Assembly (NCBI GenBank): GCA_964441705.1
Contig: CAYTWF010000026.1
Coordinates: 1-38,419, forward strand
Length of the DNA stretch: 38,419 nucleotides
Origin: Eshraghiella sp964441705
Lineage (GTDB): Bacteria; Bacillota; Clostridia; Lachnospirales; Lachnospiraceae
Reading direction: 5' to 3'
Under the pieces are notes generated by a model, which did not search any database, was not told the origin of the DNA, and saw only the letters and a list, made by a program, of their open reading frames with translations. Below are positions 1 to 7,547 of the stretch, piece by piece. The position numbers were made by a program, and so were the translations under genes. Position 1 is the stretch's first letter; each line of letters opens with the position of its first letter.

Positions 1-223
1 GATTAAATCCTTTTATGCCAGGAAATTGCTTTTGAATATACTGTGACATAGAATCGATATATGAATCACCGAAAGTGGATAATTTGGACTCTTGACTTAA
101 TAATTCTCCGACAGACCAATACATCGTGATTAGTTCTTCGTTTACTTTTTTCAGAGCGTTTCGCTTGGATGTTTCTATTATGGTAGTGATTTTTGTAAAA
201 TCAATATGTAAATCTTTGGACAT
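1..223 (-). CDS. DUF1016/YhcG-type protein, N-terminal part (runs off the left edge)
   Basis: Reading the minus strand from the ATG at 223 gives 74 codons with no stop to the window edge. The segment ELITMYWSVGELLSQESK, followed by YIDSMSQYIQKQFPGIKGFN, fits the N-terminal helical domain of DUF1016 (YhcG-type) proteins, where a 'YW.iG..i' stretch precedes 'L...FPg.kGFs'. Full-length members carry a C-terminal PDDEXK-type nuclease domain, which lies outside this window, and often sit in restriction-modification or other accessory loci. An AAAGGA ribosome site (minus strand, about 229-234) lies 5-6 nt before the ATG and supports this start. A 35-bp palindrome sits immediately upstream in the leader. 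The family call is from motif memory and moderately firm; the role is unknown. Confidence 0.75.
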   Translation of the reverse strand, partial: MSKDLHIDFTKITTIIETSKRNALKKVNEELITMYWSVGELLSQESKLSTFGDSYIDSMSQYIQKQFPGIKGFN

Positions 224-235
224 AAAAATCCTTTC

Positions 236-270
236 TTCAATTTGTGTCAGCAGTGCTGACACAAATTGAA
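236..270. repeat. 35-bp palindrome in the leader of the DUF1016-type gene
   Basis: Left arm TTCAATTTGTGTCAGCA (236-252) is the exact reverse complement of the right arm (254-270), with a single G between them. It ends one base from the ribosome site of the minus-strand gene and 13 bp upstream of its ATG. There is no T-tract on either side. It could be an operator bound by a dimer, a leader hairpin controlling translation, or a recombination or target site. Confidence 0.8.
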
Positions 271-571
271 TGCTATTTTTACTATTAAAGTTAATTAAGA
301 CTTGGTATAACATATTTCTTAAACATTATAATTATTGTGTACTATTTACTATAAAAAAGCAATAAGATTTTTCCTTAACAGAATACAATCTTGCATTGTG
401 CTTATTTCGATAACGGACTATAATAAGTAGACAGAAACTATAAAATGTAAACTACTGTGTTACATTTCTGACTGGAAAATCAAATAATGATTGGTTTAAT
501 AATTGTGTGAGAGATGCCATAATTATCTTAATCCAATGGCCAATGGAAAAAATTCTAATGGAGGCAATAAT
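271..571. other. AT-rich intergenic region
   Basis: About 300 bp without a convincing gene, lying between the divergent DUF1016-type gene and the XRE/GyrI-like regulator. The first part (271-360) is very AT-rich and holds no clear structure. The second part carries one plausible sigma-A promoter, listed separately. An in-frame TTG at 503 would extend the next gene by 23 codons but has no ribosome site. Confidence 0.6.
396..424 (+). promoter_or_regulatory. Candidate sigma-A promoter for the XRE/GyrI-like regulator
   Basis: A perfect -10 TATAAT (419-424) is preceded at 17 bp by a weak -35 TTGTGC (396-401). The start codon at 572 would leave a leader of about 140 nt. Confidence 0.45.
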
Positions 572-1315
572 ATGAGTTTGGGAAGCAATATTCAGTATTT
601 GAGAAAACAACAGAAAATTACGCAGGAGCAGTTAGCAGAGAAGATGAGTGTATCTCGTCAGACTGTTTCCAGATGGGAATCAGATGAGGTAATTCCAGAA
701 CTTAACAAGATAGTAGAGCTTAGCAATTTATTTTCATGCAAGATGGACACCATGATTAAAGAGAATCTTCAGGCATACGAAGGAATCTATTCAGAGATTG
801 AGATATGTAGGCTTGCACCATTCAAAATGGCCAGATATGTAATTGTATCACCTAATCCTGAGGGTGATGTTAATGATTACATGGACAGATGGGCACGTAA
901 CTGCGGATTGCTGTCAATGCATCCACAGGCAAGGCGTATCGGCTGGGATTTTCCTTTTGTGTCATCAGAGCTGCAGAACAGGTTCGGAATGAGAGGCTAT
1001 GTTTCGGCATATATACTTCCGGATGGCTTTGAGACCGATATGCCGGGTGTGGAATATGCTAATCAGGTTGAGGCTGATTATGCAAGGATTACAATATATG
1101 ACCCATTTGTGGCAGCTTTTGAAAGAATTCCTAATGCATATAAGAGGATAATGGAGCATCTTAACGCTAACGGATTCAAGGAAAAACCTCGTGACCAGGT
1201 ATTAAGCTGTTTTGAATACGTATATGAGAAAAATGGAATTACCTGCATGGACGTGTACGTGCATGTTGACGGAGTTACAAAGGTAGATGCTTTTACTAAT
1301 TTTACAAGTATATAA
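572..1315 (+). CDS. XRE-family regulator with GyrI-like effector-binding domain
   Basis: 247-aa predicted cytoplasmic transcription factor. Residues 5-60 form a Cro/C1-type helix-turn-helix (IQYLRKQQKITQEQLAEKM, then SVSRQTVSRWE). Residues from about 72 onward (YSEIEICRLAPFKMARYVIV to the C terminus) look like the AraC/BmrR-type GyrI-like small-molecule-binding domain, so it probably senses a ligand. The start is set at 572 because GGAGG (560-564) lies 7 nt before that ATG, and an upstream TTG at 503 lacks a ribosome site. It is followed after 23 bp by the threonine aldolase gene on the same strand, probably in one transcript. The ligand cannot be told from sequence. Confidence 0.85.
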   Translation: MSLGSNIQYLRKQQKITQEQLAEKMSVSRQTVSRWESDEVIPELNKIVELSNLFSCKMDTMIKENLQAYEGIYSEIEICRLAPFKMARYVIVSPNPEGDVNDYMDRWARNCGLLSMHPQARRIGWDFPFVSSELQNRFGMRGYVSAYILPDGFETDMPGVEYANQVEADYARITIYDPFVAAFERIPNAYKRIMEHLNANGFKEKPRDQVLSCFEYVYEKNGITCMDVYVHVDGVTKVDAFTNFTSI

Positions 1316-1338
1316 CAGACATAATTAAGGAGAACCAT

Positions 1339-2376
1339 ATGATATCTTTTGAAAGCGATTATAATACAGGGGCACACCCACAGATACTTAAAAGGTTAAT
1401 GGAGACTAATCTTGAGCCACTTTCCGGTTATGGAACAGATGCATACTGTGAAAGTGCCAGAGAAAAGATTTGCAAGGCCTGTGAGTGCCCTGATGCACAG
1501 GTGGAATTTCTGGTAGGAGGAACACAGACTAATTCGGTTATAATCTCAACTATGTTAAAAGATTATCAAGGCGTTGTAGCAGCTGGAACAGGTCATGTAA
1601 GCGCCCATGAGGCGGGAGCCATAGAATATTCCGGACATAAGGTACTGACTGTAGGACAGCAGGATGGCAAGCTTAATTCAGGGGAGCTGCGTAAGTATCT
1701 TAAGGATTTCTATGAGGATGGCAATCATGAACATATGGTATTTCCTGGAATGGTTTATATATCATATCCAACTGAATATGGAACCTTGTACTCCAGAGAG
1801 GAGCTGACTGATATACATGAAGCTGTCATGGAGTACGATATTCCATTATTTATTGATGGAGCAAGACTTGGGTATGGATTAATGAGTAGGGACTGTGATG
1901 TAACACTTGCAGATATAGCTAGGCTTTGCGAAGTGTTTTACATAGGTGGAACCAAGACTGGGGCATTATGTGGCGAGGCAGTAGTGTTTACCAGAGGCAA
2001 CAGACCAGCCCATTTTATGAACTCAGTTAAGAAAAGAGGTGCTCTTTTAGCAAAGGGTAGATTACTTGGAGTTCAGTTTGATACATTATTCACTGATGAC
2101 CTGTATATGGAGATTGGACGCCATGCAATTGATATGGCTGAGGAGCTTAAGAAGGTTATTGACGAATTGGGTTACAGATTCTTCCTTAAGTCCCCTACTA
2201 ACCAGCAGTTTGTTATTCTTGATAATAATCAGCTTAAGGCATTGGAGGGCAAGGTGGCAGTCAGCTTTTGGGAAAAATATGACGAGAATCATACAGTTGT
2301 AAGACTGGCAACTGGATGGTCAACTACTATGGAAGATATAGAAAAACTGAAAGATATTTTGATGCTGTATAGATAG
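1339..2376 (+). CDS. ltaE: Low-specificity threonine aldolase / beta-eliminating lyase family
   Basis: 345-aa PLP-dependent enzyme of the fold-type I beta-eliminating lyase family. The closest fit is the threonine aldolase group, which cleaves L-threonine or L-allo-threonine to glycine and acetaldehyde. The PLP lysine is K206 in IGGTKTGALCGEAVVF. The aspartate that pairs with the cofactor ring nitrogen is in the LFIDGARLGYG segment, and the N-terminal SDYNTGAHP and GGTQTN motifs fit the family. Length is normal. AAGGAG precedes the ATG at a good distance. It sits between a ligand-sensing regulator and a GNAT acetyltransferase with short gaps. The symbol reflects the family; substrate specificity is inferred. 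Confidence 0.85.
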   Translation: MISFESDYNTGAHPQILKRLMETNLEPLSGYGTDAYCESAREKICKACECPDAQVEFLVGGTQTNSVIISTMLKDYQGVVAAGTGHVSAHEAGAIEYSGHKVLTVGQQDGKLNSGELRKYLKDFYEDGNHEHMVFPGMVYISYPTEYGTLYSREELTDIHEAVMEYDIPLFIDGARLGYGLMSRDCDVTLADIARLCEVFYIGGTKTGALCGEAVVFTRGNRPAHFMNSVKKRGALLAKGRLLGVQFDTLFTDDLYMEIGRHAIDMAEELKKVIDELGYRFFLKSPTNQQFVILDNNQLKALEGKVAVSFWEKYDENHTVVRLATGWSTTMEDIEKLKDILMLYR

Positions 2377-2390
2377 GTTGGGAGGCACAT

Positions 2391-2912
2391 ATGACAATTG
2401 AAACAGAACGTCTTATCCTTAGGGAGATGACAATGGATGACTACGAGAATTTATATGCTGTATTAGGAGATTCAGATATTATGCAGCATTATCCATATAC
2501 CTTTGATGAGAACCGTGTAAGAGGATGGATAAGCAAAAATGTTGAGAGATATACAATCTTTGGATTTGGATTATGGGCAGTTACCATAAAAGAAACCGGA
2601 GAGATGATAGGAGATTGTGGACTTACAATGCAGATGATAGGAGATACTATCAAACCGGAAATTGGGTATCACATAAGAAAAGACCAGCAGAGAAAAGGAT
2701 ATGCCAGTGAAGCAGCAAGGGCAGTAAGAGACTGGACATTTAAAAATACACCTTTTAATATTATCTATTCCTACATGAAATACACTAATGTAGGCTCATA
2801 TTCCACAGCTATGGCTAATGGAATGAGTCAGGTGGATGAATTTGAAGATGAGGTGAATACAATTACCAAAGTATACGCCATAACAAGGGAAGAATGGTCC
2901 AAGTTATATTGA
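2391..2912 (+). CDS. GNAT-family N-acetyltransferase (RimJ/RimL-like)
   Basis: 173-aa cytoplasmic acetyl-CoA-dependent acetyltransferase. It opens with TERLILREMTMDDYE, typical of the RimJ/RimL branch. The acetyl-CoA pyrophosphate loop is seen in HIRKDQQRKGYASEAARAV, and the later NVGSYSTAMANGM matches the 'N..S..v..k.GM' motif. The acceptor could be a protein N terminus or a small molecule and cannot be decided. GGGAGG lies before the ATG. The gene lies 14 bp after the aldolase gene, so it is probably cotranscribed. Its stop codon overlaps the -35 box of the next promoter. Confidence 0.85.
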   Translation: MTIETERLILREMTMDDYENLYAVLGDSDIMQHYPYTFDENRVRGWISKNVERYTIFGFGLWAVTIKETGEMIGDCGLTMQMIGDTIKPEIGYHIRKDQQRKGYASEAARAVRDWTFKNTPFNIIYSYMKYTNVGSYSTAMANGMSQVDEFEDEVNTITKVYAITREEWSKLY

Positions 2913-2937
2913 CAAACAAATTGATTGTGGTTAATAT
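2909..2937 (+). promoter_or_regulatory. sigma-A promoter of leuS
   Basis: A perfect -35 TTGACA (2909-2914), which overlaps the stop of the upstream gene, is followed after 17 bp by TAATAT (2932-2937). The leader to the ATG at 3000 would be about 55 nt, too short for a T-box. Confidence 0.7.
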
Positions 2938-2999
2938 AGCTTTATATGAAAAAATACGATAAAATAAGTATTTTGAGCGTAATAATACAGGAGGCAGTT

Positions 3000-5426
3000 A
3001 TGTCAAATACAACAACTTACAATCCCAAGGCCATTGAGCCTAAATGGCAGAAATACTGGGAGGAGCACCAGACCTTTAAGACAGATGTATGGGATTTTTC
3101 AAAACCTAAATTTTATGCACTTGATATGTTTCCATATCCATCAGGAGTAGGTCTTCATGCAGGACACCCGGAAGGATATACAGCAACAGATATAATTTCA
3201 AGAATGAAGAGAATGCAGGGCTACAATGTTCTTCATCCAATGGGCTATGATTCATTTGGACTGCCAGCTGAGCAGTACGCAGTAAGCACAGGTAATCATC
3301 CTAACGGCTTTACTCAGAAAAATATAGAGACCTTTACAGGTCAGCTTAAGGAACTCGGCTTTGATTATGACTGGAGCAAGCTCCTTGCAACAAGCGACCC
3401 TAAATTCTACAAGTGGACACAGTGGATTTTTAAGCAGCTATATCTCGATGGATATGCCAAGTATGTGGATATGCCGGTTAACTGGTGTGAAGAGCTGGGA
3501 ACAGTTCTTTCCAATGACGAGGTTATTGATGGCAAATCAGAGCGTGGCGGATACCCTGTAGTTCGTAAGAATATGAAGCAGTGGGTTATTGACCAGGTTG
3601 CTTTTGCTGATAAATTGTTAGAGGGACTTAATGAAATTGACTGGCCTGAATCAACCAAGGAAATGCAGAGACACTGGATTGGAAAGTCAGAGGGTGTCGA
3701 GGTTAAATTCCAGATTGTTGGAGGTGGAGAATTCTCTATTTTTACAACATGTATTGAGACAATCTATGGTATTACATTCATGGTATTGGCTCCGGATGGA
3801 CAGATAGTTAAGGATATTATGCCAAGAATTAAGAATCAGGAAGAGGTTTTGGCATATATTGACGAGACAATTAAGAAGAACGATATGGACAGAACAGAGC
3901 TTAACAAGGGTAAGAGCGGATGCGTTCTTGAAGGAGTATACGCAGTTAACCCTGTTAATGGCAAAGAGGTTCCTCTTTATATAGGTGATTTTGTACTGGC
4001 TAATTATGGAACAGGTGCTGTTATGGCAGTTCCATCCCATGACCAGAGAGACTTTGAGTACTCAGAGGCTCATAACATTCCTAGAATTCAGGTAATTGAT
4101 GGTGCTGATGTCAGTGAAAAAGCATTTGAGAAATATGATTATCTTGGAAAGGGCTGCAAACTTATTAATTCAGAGGAATTTACAGGTCTTACAGTAGAAG
4201 AAGCCAAGGTAGCTATTACTGATAAATTAGTTGAGATGGGTGTAGCTAAGAGAACTGCTAACTACCATTTCCGTGAGTGGATATTTGCAAGACAGAGATA
4301 CTGGGGCGAACCTGTTCCAGTGGTATATCTTGAGGATGGAAGTATTCATGTACTTGATGATGATGAGCTGCCACTGATTCTTCCTGAGCTTGAGGATTAT
4401 AAGGGCAGGAACGGACAGGCTCCACTTGAGAATGCGACAGAGTGGAAGAAGTATGAGCATAATGGAATTAAGGGTAAAAGAGAGACCTCTACGATGCCAG
4501 GAAGTGCAGGTTCAAGCTGGTATTATATGAGATACATTGACCCTGATAATGATAAGGCACTTGCTGACCCGGAATTACTTAAGCATTGGCTTCCAGTTGA
4601 CCTCTATATTGGCGGACCGGAGCATGCAGTTGGTCACCTTATGTATTCAAGAATCTGGAACAGATACCTTTATGACAAGGGCGTATCACCAGTAAAGGAA
4701 CCATTTAAAAAGCTGGTTCATCAGGGTATGATTCTTGGCTCCAACGGAATTAAGATGGGCAAACGATTCCCAGAATTTGTAATCAATCCAAGTGATATCG
4801 TTAAGGATTATGGAGCTGACACATTAAGATTGTACGAGATGTTCATGGGACCACTTGAAGCCTCCAAGCCTTGGAATCCACAGGGTGTTGAGGGTGCAAG
4901 AAGATTCATTGGTAAGGTATATAACTTCTTCACAGCTTCAGAGAATATTACGGATGCAAGTCCGGCACTTGAGAAGGTATATCACCAGACTGTTAAGAAG
5001 GTAACAGAGGATTATGAAACACTTGGATTCAATACAGCAATCAGCCAGATGATGATATTCATGAACGCTGCTACCAAAGAGGGAAAGTGCTCCAGAGAAT
5101 ATGCAGAGGGCTTTATTAAGATGTTTTCATGTATCTGTCCACATGCCGGTGAAGAGATGTGGAATATACTTGGACACAATGAATCAATTGCCTGCGCACA
5201 GTGGCCATCATATGACCCAGAGGCTGTTAAAGAGAATACAATTGAGATAGGTGTTCAGGTTAATGGTAAGGTTAAGGGAACGGTAGAGCTTGCAGTTGAT
5301 GAGGATGAAACATCTGCAAAAGAAAAAGCTCTTGCAGTTCCAACAGTTGCCAAAGCAATTGAAGGAAAGAATGTTGTAAAAGTAATATATGTAAAAGGAA
5401 AGATTCTTAATATAGTAGTTAAATAA
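3000..5426 (+). CDS. leuS: Leucyl-tRNA synthetase
   Basis: 808-aa class I aminoacyl-tRNA synthetase that charges tRNA-Leu, of normal bacterial LeuRS length. It has the class I signature in YPSGVGLHAGHPEGY (HIGH equivalent HAGH), an inserted editing domain (roughly residues 220-415), and the tRNA-binding C-terminal domain ending in KVIYVKGKILNIVVK. The second class I signature is KMGKR (585-589), not canonical KMSKS. The start is the ATG at 3000, preceded by AGGAGG at 2989-2994; an earlier in-frame ATG at 2946 lacks a ribosome site. It has its own TTGACA promoter and is followed closely by an S51-type peptidase gene. No T-box leader was found. Confidence 0.97.
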   Translation: MSNTTTYNPKAIEPKWQKYWEEHQTFKTDVWDFSKPKFYALDMFPYPSGVGLHAGHPEGYTATDIISRMKRMQGYNVLHPMGYDSFGLPAEQYAVSTGNHPNGFTQKNIETFTGQLKELGFDYDWSKLLATSDPKFYKWTQWIFKQLYLDGYAKYVDMPVNWCEELGTVLSNDEVIDGKSERGGYPVVRKNMKQWVIDQVAFADKLLEGLNEIDWPESTKEMQRHWIGKSEGVEVKFQIVGGGEFSIFTTCIETIYGITFMVLAPDGQIVKDIMPRIKNQEEVLAYIDETIKKNDMDRTELNKGKSGCVLEGVYAVNPVNGKEVPLYIGDFVLANYGTGAVMAVPSHDQRDFEYSEAHNIPRIQVIDGADVSEKAFEKYDYLGKGCKLINSEEFTGLTVEEAKVAITDKLVEMGVAKRTANYHFREWIFARQRYWGEPVPVVYLEDGSIHVLDDDELPLILPELEDYKGRNGQAPLENATEWKKYEHNGIKGKRETSTMPGSAGSSWYYMRYIDPDNDKALADPELLKHWLPVDLYIGGPEHAVGHLMYSRIWNRYLYDKGVSPVKEPFKKLVHQGMILGSNGIKMGKRFPEFVINPSDIVKDYGADTLRLYEMFMGPLEASKPWNPQGVEGARRFIGKVYNFFTASENITDASPALEKVYHQTVKKVTEDYETLGFNTAISQMMIFMNAATKEGKCSREYAEGFIKMFSCICPHAGEEMWNILGHNESIACAQWPSYDPEAVKENTIEIGVQVNGKVKGTVELAVDEDETSAKEKALAVPTVAKAIEGKNVVKVIYVKGKILNIVVK

Positions 5427-5445
5427 AGATTATTGGAGGAAGGCA

Positions 5446-6180
5446 ATGACAGCATTTCTTACAAGCAGCCCAGGAGGCTCTATTGACAATGATTGTACAA
5501 GACCATGTGCGTTTAATAATGATAATGGTTTTGTGGAAAGGTTAAAGGCTCTATGGACAGGACGTAAGAGACTGCTTATCATTGCCTCTTCTCCTTCCTG
5601 CTATGAGATTAATGACAGCGTTAACCGCATGCTCTCAACAGCCTTTGAAAAAAGTGGACTGCCACTTGAATGTTCAGATACATGCGATGACCGTAATCCC
5701 AAGATGAGCGTTGAGCTTATTAATTCATATGACGTAGTTCTTTTATCAGGTGGACATGTACCTACTGAGAGCGAATTCTTCAACAGAATTGGTTTAAAAG
5801 AATGTATCTCACAGTATCAGGGAATTGTAATCGGTATCAGTGCCGGAACAATGAACAGCGCCGAGCAGGTGTATGCAATGCCGGAGCTGGATGGAGAGAG
5901 CCTTGACCCGGAATATAAGAGATTCATTCCCGGACTTGGAATATCCAACGTAATGATTATTCCACATTATCAGTATATGCTAACTGTTAATCTGGATGGA
6001 CGCAGGTCTATTCAGGATATTGCCTGCGAAGACAGTGTGGGCAGGGATTTCTATGGAATCGTTGATGGAAGCTATCTTCTTGTGGAGAATGGACACCAGA
6101 TTATATATGGTGAGACATATCATATTCATGATGGAATAATTGAAAAAGTATGTGACATTAATGAATGCATAGAGGTATAA
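5446..6180 (+). CDS. S51-type peptidase (dipeptidase E-like, class I GATase-like fold)
   Basis: 244-aa cytoplasmic protein of the peptidase E/cyanophycinase-like family, which shares the class I glutamine amidotransferase fold and uses a Ser nucleophile. The nucleophile elbow is GISAGTMNSA, preceded by VVLLSGGHVPTE (the oxyanion-side 'sGG' loop). The histidine expected to complete the site is probably in IIPHYQYM. The start follows TTGGAGG at 5433-5439 with normal spacing. The gene lies 19 bp after leuS and 4 bp before a small hydrolase gene, so all three probably share the leuS promoter. Asp-dipeptidase activity is only the family default. Confidence 0.8.
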   Translation: MTAFLTSSPGGSIDNDCTRPCAFNNDNGFVERLKALWTGRKRLLIIASSPSCYEINDSVNRMLSTAFEKSGLPLECSDTCDDRNPKMSVELINSYDVVLLSGGHVPTESEFFNRIGLKECISQYQGIVIGISAGTMNSAEQVYAMPELDGESLDPEYKRFIPGLGISNVMIIPHYQYMLTVNLDGRRSIQDIACEDSVGRDFYGIVDGSYLLVENGHQIIYGETYHIHDGIIEKVCDINECIEV

Positions 6181-6184
6181 GCCA

Positions 6185-6721
6185 ATGAGTGAGAAGATAT
6201 GTGTTCTTTTTCCTGGAATAAAATATAGCTGTGATAAGCCATTGTTATATTATGCAGGTAATAAATACGAAGACATGGGATACAGAATAATTGAACTTCA
6301 ATACAGGTCGGGATTCAACACTGACGAGACGCTTGAAGAGAAATCTAAGAAGGTCTGTGTGGACATGTTAGAGCAGTTAGGGGATATTAACTGGAAGGAC
6401 TGCGACGATATAGTATTTATATCCAAAAGTATCGGTACAGTGGCAGCGGGGTATGCAGAAGAGCAACTGAGAATAGAATGTACTCAGATATATATGACAC
6501 CACTTGAACCTACACTTAGATATATTACTGGAGAGCACAAGATTAAGATTGTTATAGCTGGTGACCAGGATAAGTACTTGGATGGTAATATTCTTATGGA
6601 GCATTGTGAAGAACATGATGTTGAGTTGTTACAGATTGAGGGAGTGGGACACAGACTGGAAGTTAAAGGGGATGTGGAATCTTCTATTGAGATACTAGAT
6701 GAAATAATTAAGGCAATATAG
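6185..6721 (+). CDS. Small alpha/beta-hydrolase fold protein
   Basis: 178-aa compact alpha/beta hydrolase. The nucleophile elbow is SKSIGTV, the acidic residue is probably in IVIAGDQDKYLD, and the histidine is in EGVGHRLEVKG, so all three catalytic positions appear present. No signal peptide or membrane segment is seen. The start lies 4 bp after the stop of the S51-type gene with only a GAGGT ribosome site about 9 nt upstream, which suggests translational coupling. A rho-independent terminator follows within 10 bp, making it the last gene of the leuS transcript. The substrate is unknown. Confidence 0.75.
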   Translation: MSEKICVLFPGIKYSCDKPLLYYAGNKYEDMGYRIIELQYRSGFNTDETLEEKSKKVCVDMLEQLGDINWKDCDDIVFISKSIGTVAAGYAEEQLRIECTQIYMTPLEPTLRYITGEHKIKIVIAGDQDKYLDGNILMEHCEEHDVELLQIEGVGHRLEVKGDVESSIEILDEIIKAI

Positions 6722-6729
6722 AATGTGCA

Positions 6730-6757
6730 AACCAGAGTTTTGAGGACTCTGGTTTTT
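6730..6757 (+). terminator. Rho-independent terminator of the leuS transcript
   Basis: AACCAGAGT (6730-6738) pairs perfectly with ACTCTGGTT (6746-6754) across a 7-nt loop and runs into a short T-tract (6753-6757). It starts 9 bp after the stop of the hydrolase gene. Confidence 0.8.
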
Positions 6758-6768
6758 AAGATTATAAT
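6740..6768 (+). promoter_or_regulatory. Candidate promoter of the first signalling pair, overlapping the terminator
   Basis: TTGAGG (6740-6745), in the loop of the preceding terminator, lies exactly 17 bp before a perfect TATAAT (6763-6768). The regulator gene starts 30 bp further on. The -35 matches consensus at 4 of 6 positions. Confidence 0.6.
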
Positions 6769-6797
6769 ACCATAATCAGATTCAGGGAGACAACAAC

Positions 6798-7547
6798 ATG
6801 ATTAAGTTAGCAGTATGTGATGATGACCCATCAGAAATTCGTATGATTAAAAGACATGCTGATGAATATTCGATGAAAAACGCAATACAAATCAGTGTAG
6901 ATGAATATTCAAAAGGGGAAGAACTTATTGAAAATTATCAAAAAGGTAAATATGATATTTTGTTTTTGGATGTGGAGATGGATAGCCTTGATGGAATAGC
7001 AACCGCTGAACAGATACGTAGAATGCCAGACCATGATGTTGCAATCATATATGTGTCAAATTATCCGGAATATATGCAGGCTAGCTTTAATGTCAGAGCA
7101 TCTCAGTATCTTTCCAAGCCCCTAAGCTATGATACGTTTGAAAGTAAAATCAATGATATCATAAAATATAAAAATGAAGAAAAAGAAAAAGTAATAGAAT
7201 TCCAAAACAATGGTGACAGATATTATGTTAATGAAAGTGATTTGATATCGGTCAGAAGTATGTCAAAAATCGGAAAACCTTTACTTTTAATGATAGTGAC
7301 CTCTGGTGGAACATTTACTGCGAAGGGGAGACTTAGGGATTATCTGGACATGTATTCAGATTATCTGGTAGAACCTAATCGTTCGATTCTTGTAAATGCC
7401 AGATTTGTTCACAAATTTGCCGGCAACAGCCTTATTTTAAAGGATGGCACAGTAATAGACATCAGCCGCAATCGAGTAAGGGATATTAAGGAAAAGGTTG
7501 GAACTAATATTATGAAGAGGGTTGAGAATGGAAGAATATATAGCTAA
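6798..7547 (+). CDS. LytTR-type response regulator (AgrA-like), first copy
   Basis: 249-aa cytoplasmic regulator. Residues 1-125 are a receiver domain with the acidic pocket VCDDD, phospho-acceptor D58 in FLDVEMD, and the lysine in QYLSKPLSYD. Residues about 145-240 are a LytTR DNA-binding domain (FTAKGRLRDYLDMYSDYL, then VEPNRSILVNARFVHKF and LKDGTVIDISRNR). Family members bind pairs of 9-bp direct repeats about 21-22 bp apart. AGGGAG precedes the ATG. It overlaps the kinase gene by 20 nt, so the two are translationally coupled. A close paralogue lies at 9788, but that copy is frameshifted, so this is the only intact DNA-binding member of the pair here. Confidence 0.93.
   Translation: MIKLAVCDDDPSEIRMIKRHADEYSMKNAIQISVDEYSKGEELIENYQKGKYDILFLDVEMDSLDGIATAEQIRRMPDHDVAIIYVSNYPEYMQASFNVRASQYLSKPLSYDTFESKINDIIKYKNEEKEKVIEFQNNGDRYYVNESDLISVRSMSKIGKPLLLMIVTSGGTFTAKGRLRDYLDMYSDYLVEPNRSILVNARFVHKFAGNSLILKDGTVIDISRNRVRDIKEKVGTNIMKRVENGRIYS

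Noticed and set aside
503..571. N-terminal extension of the XRE/GyrI-like regulator from a TTG at 503
   Set aside because: No ribosome site before 503, while the ATG at 572 has GGAGG at ideal spacing and begins the helix-turn-helix.
2909..2999. T-box riboswitch before leuS
   Set aside because: The leader from the TTGACA promoter is only about 55 nt, with no specifier stem, T-box sequence or terminator.
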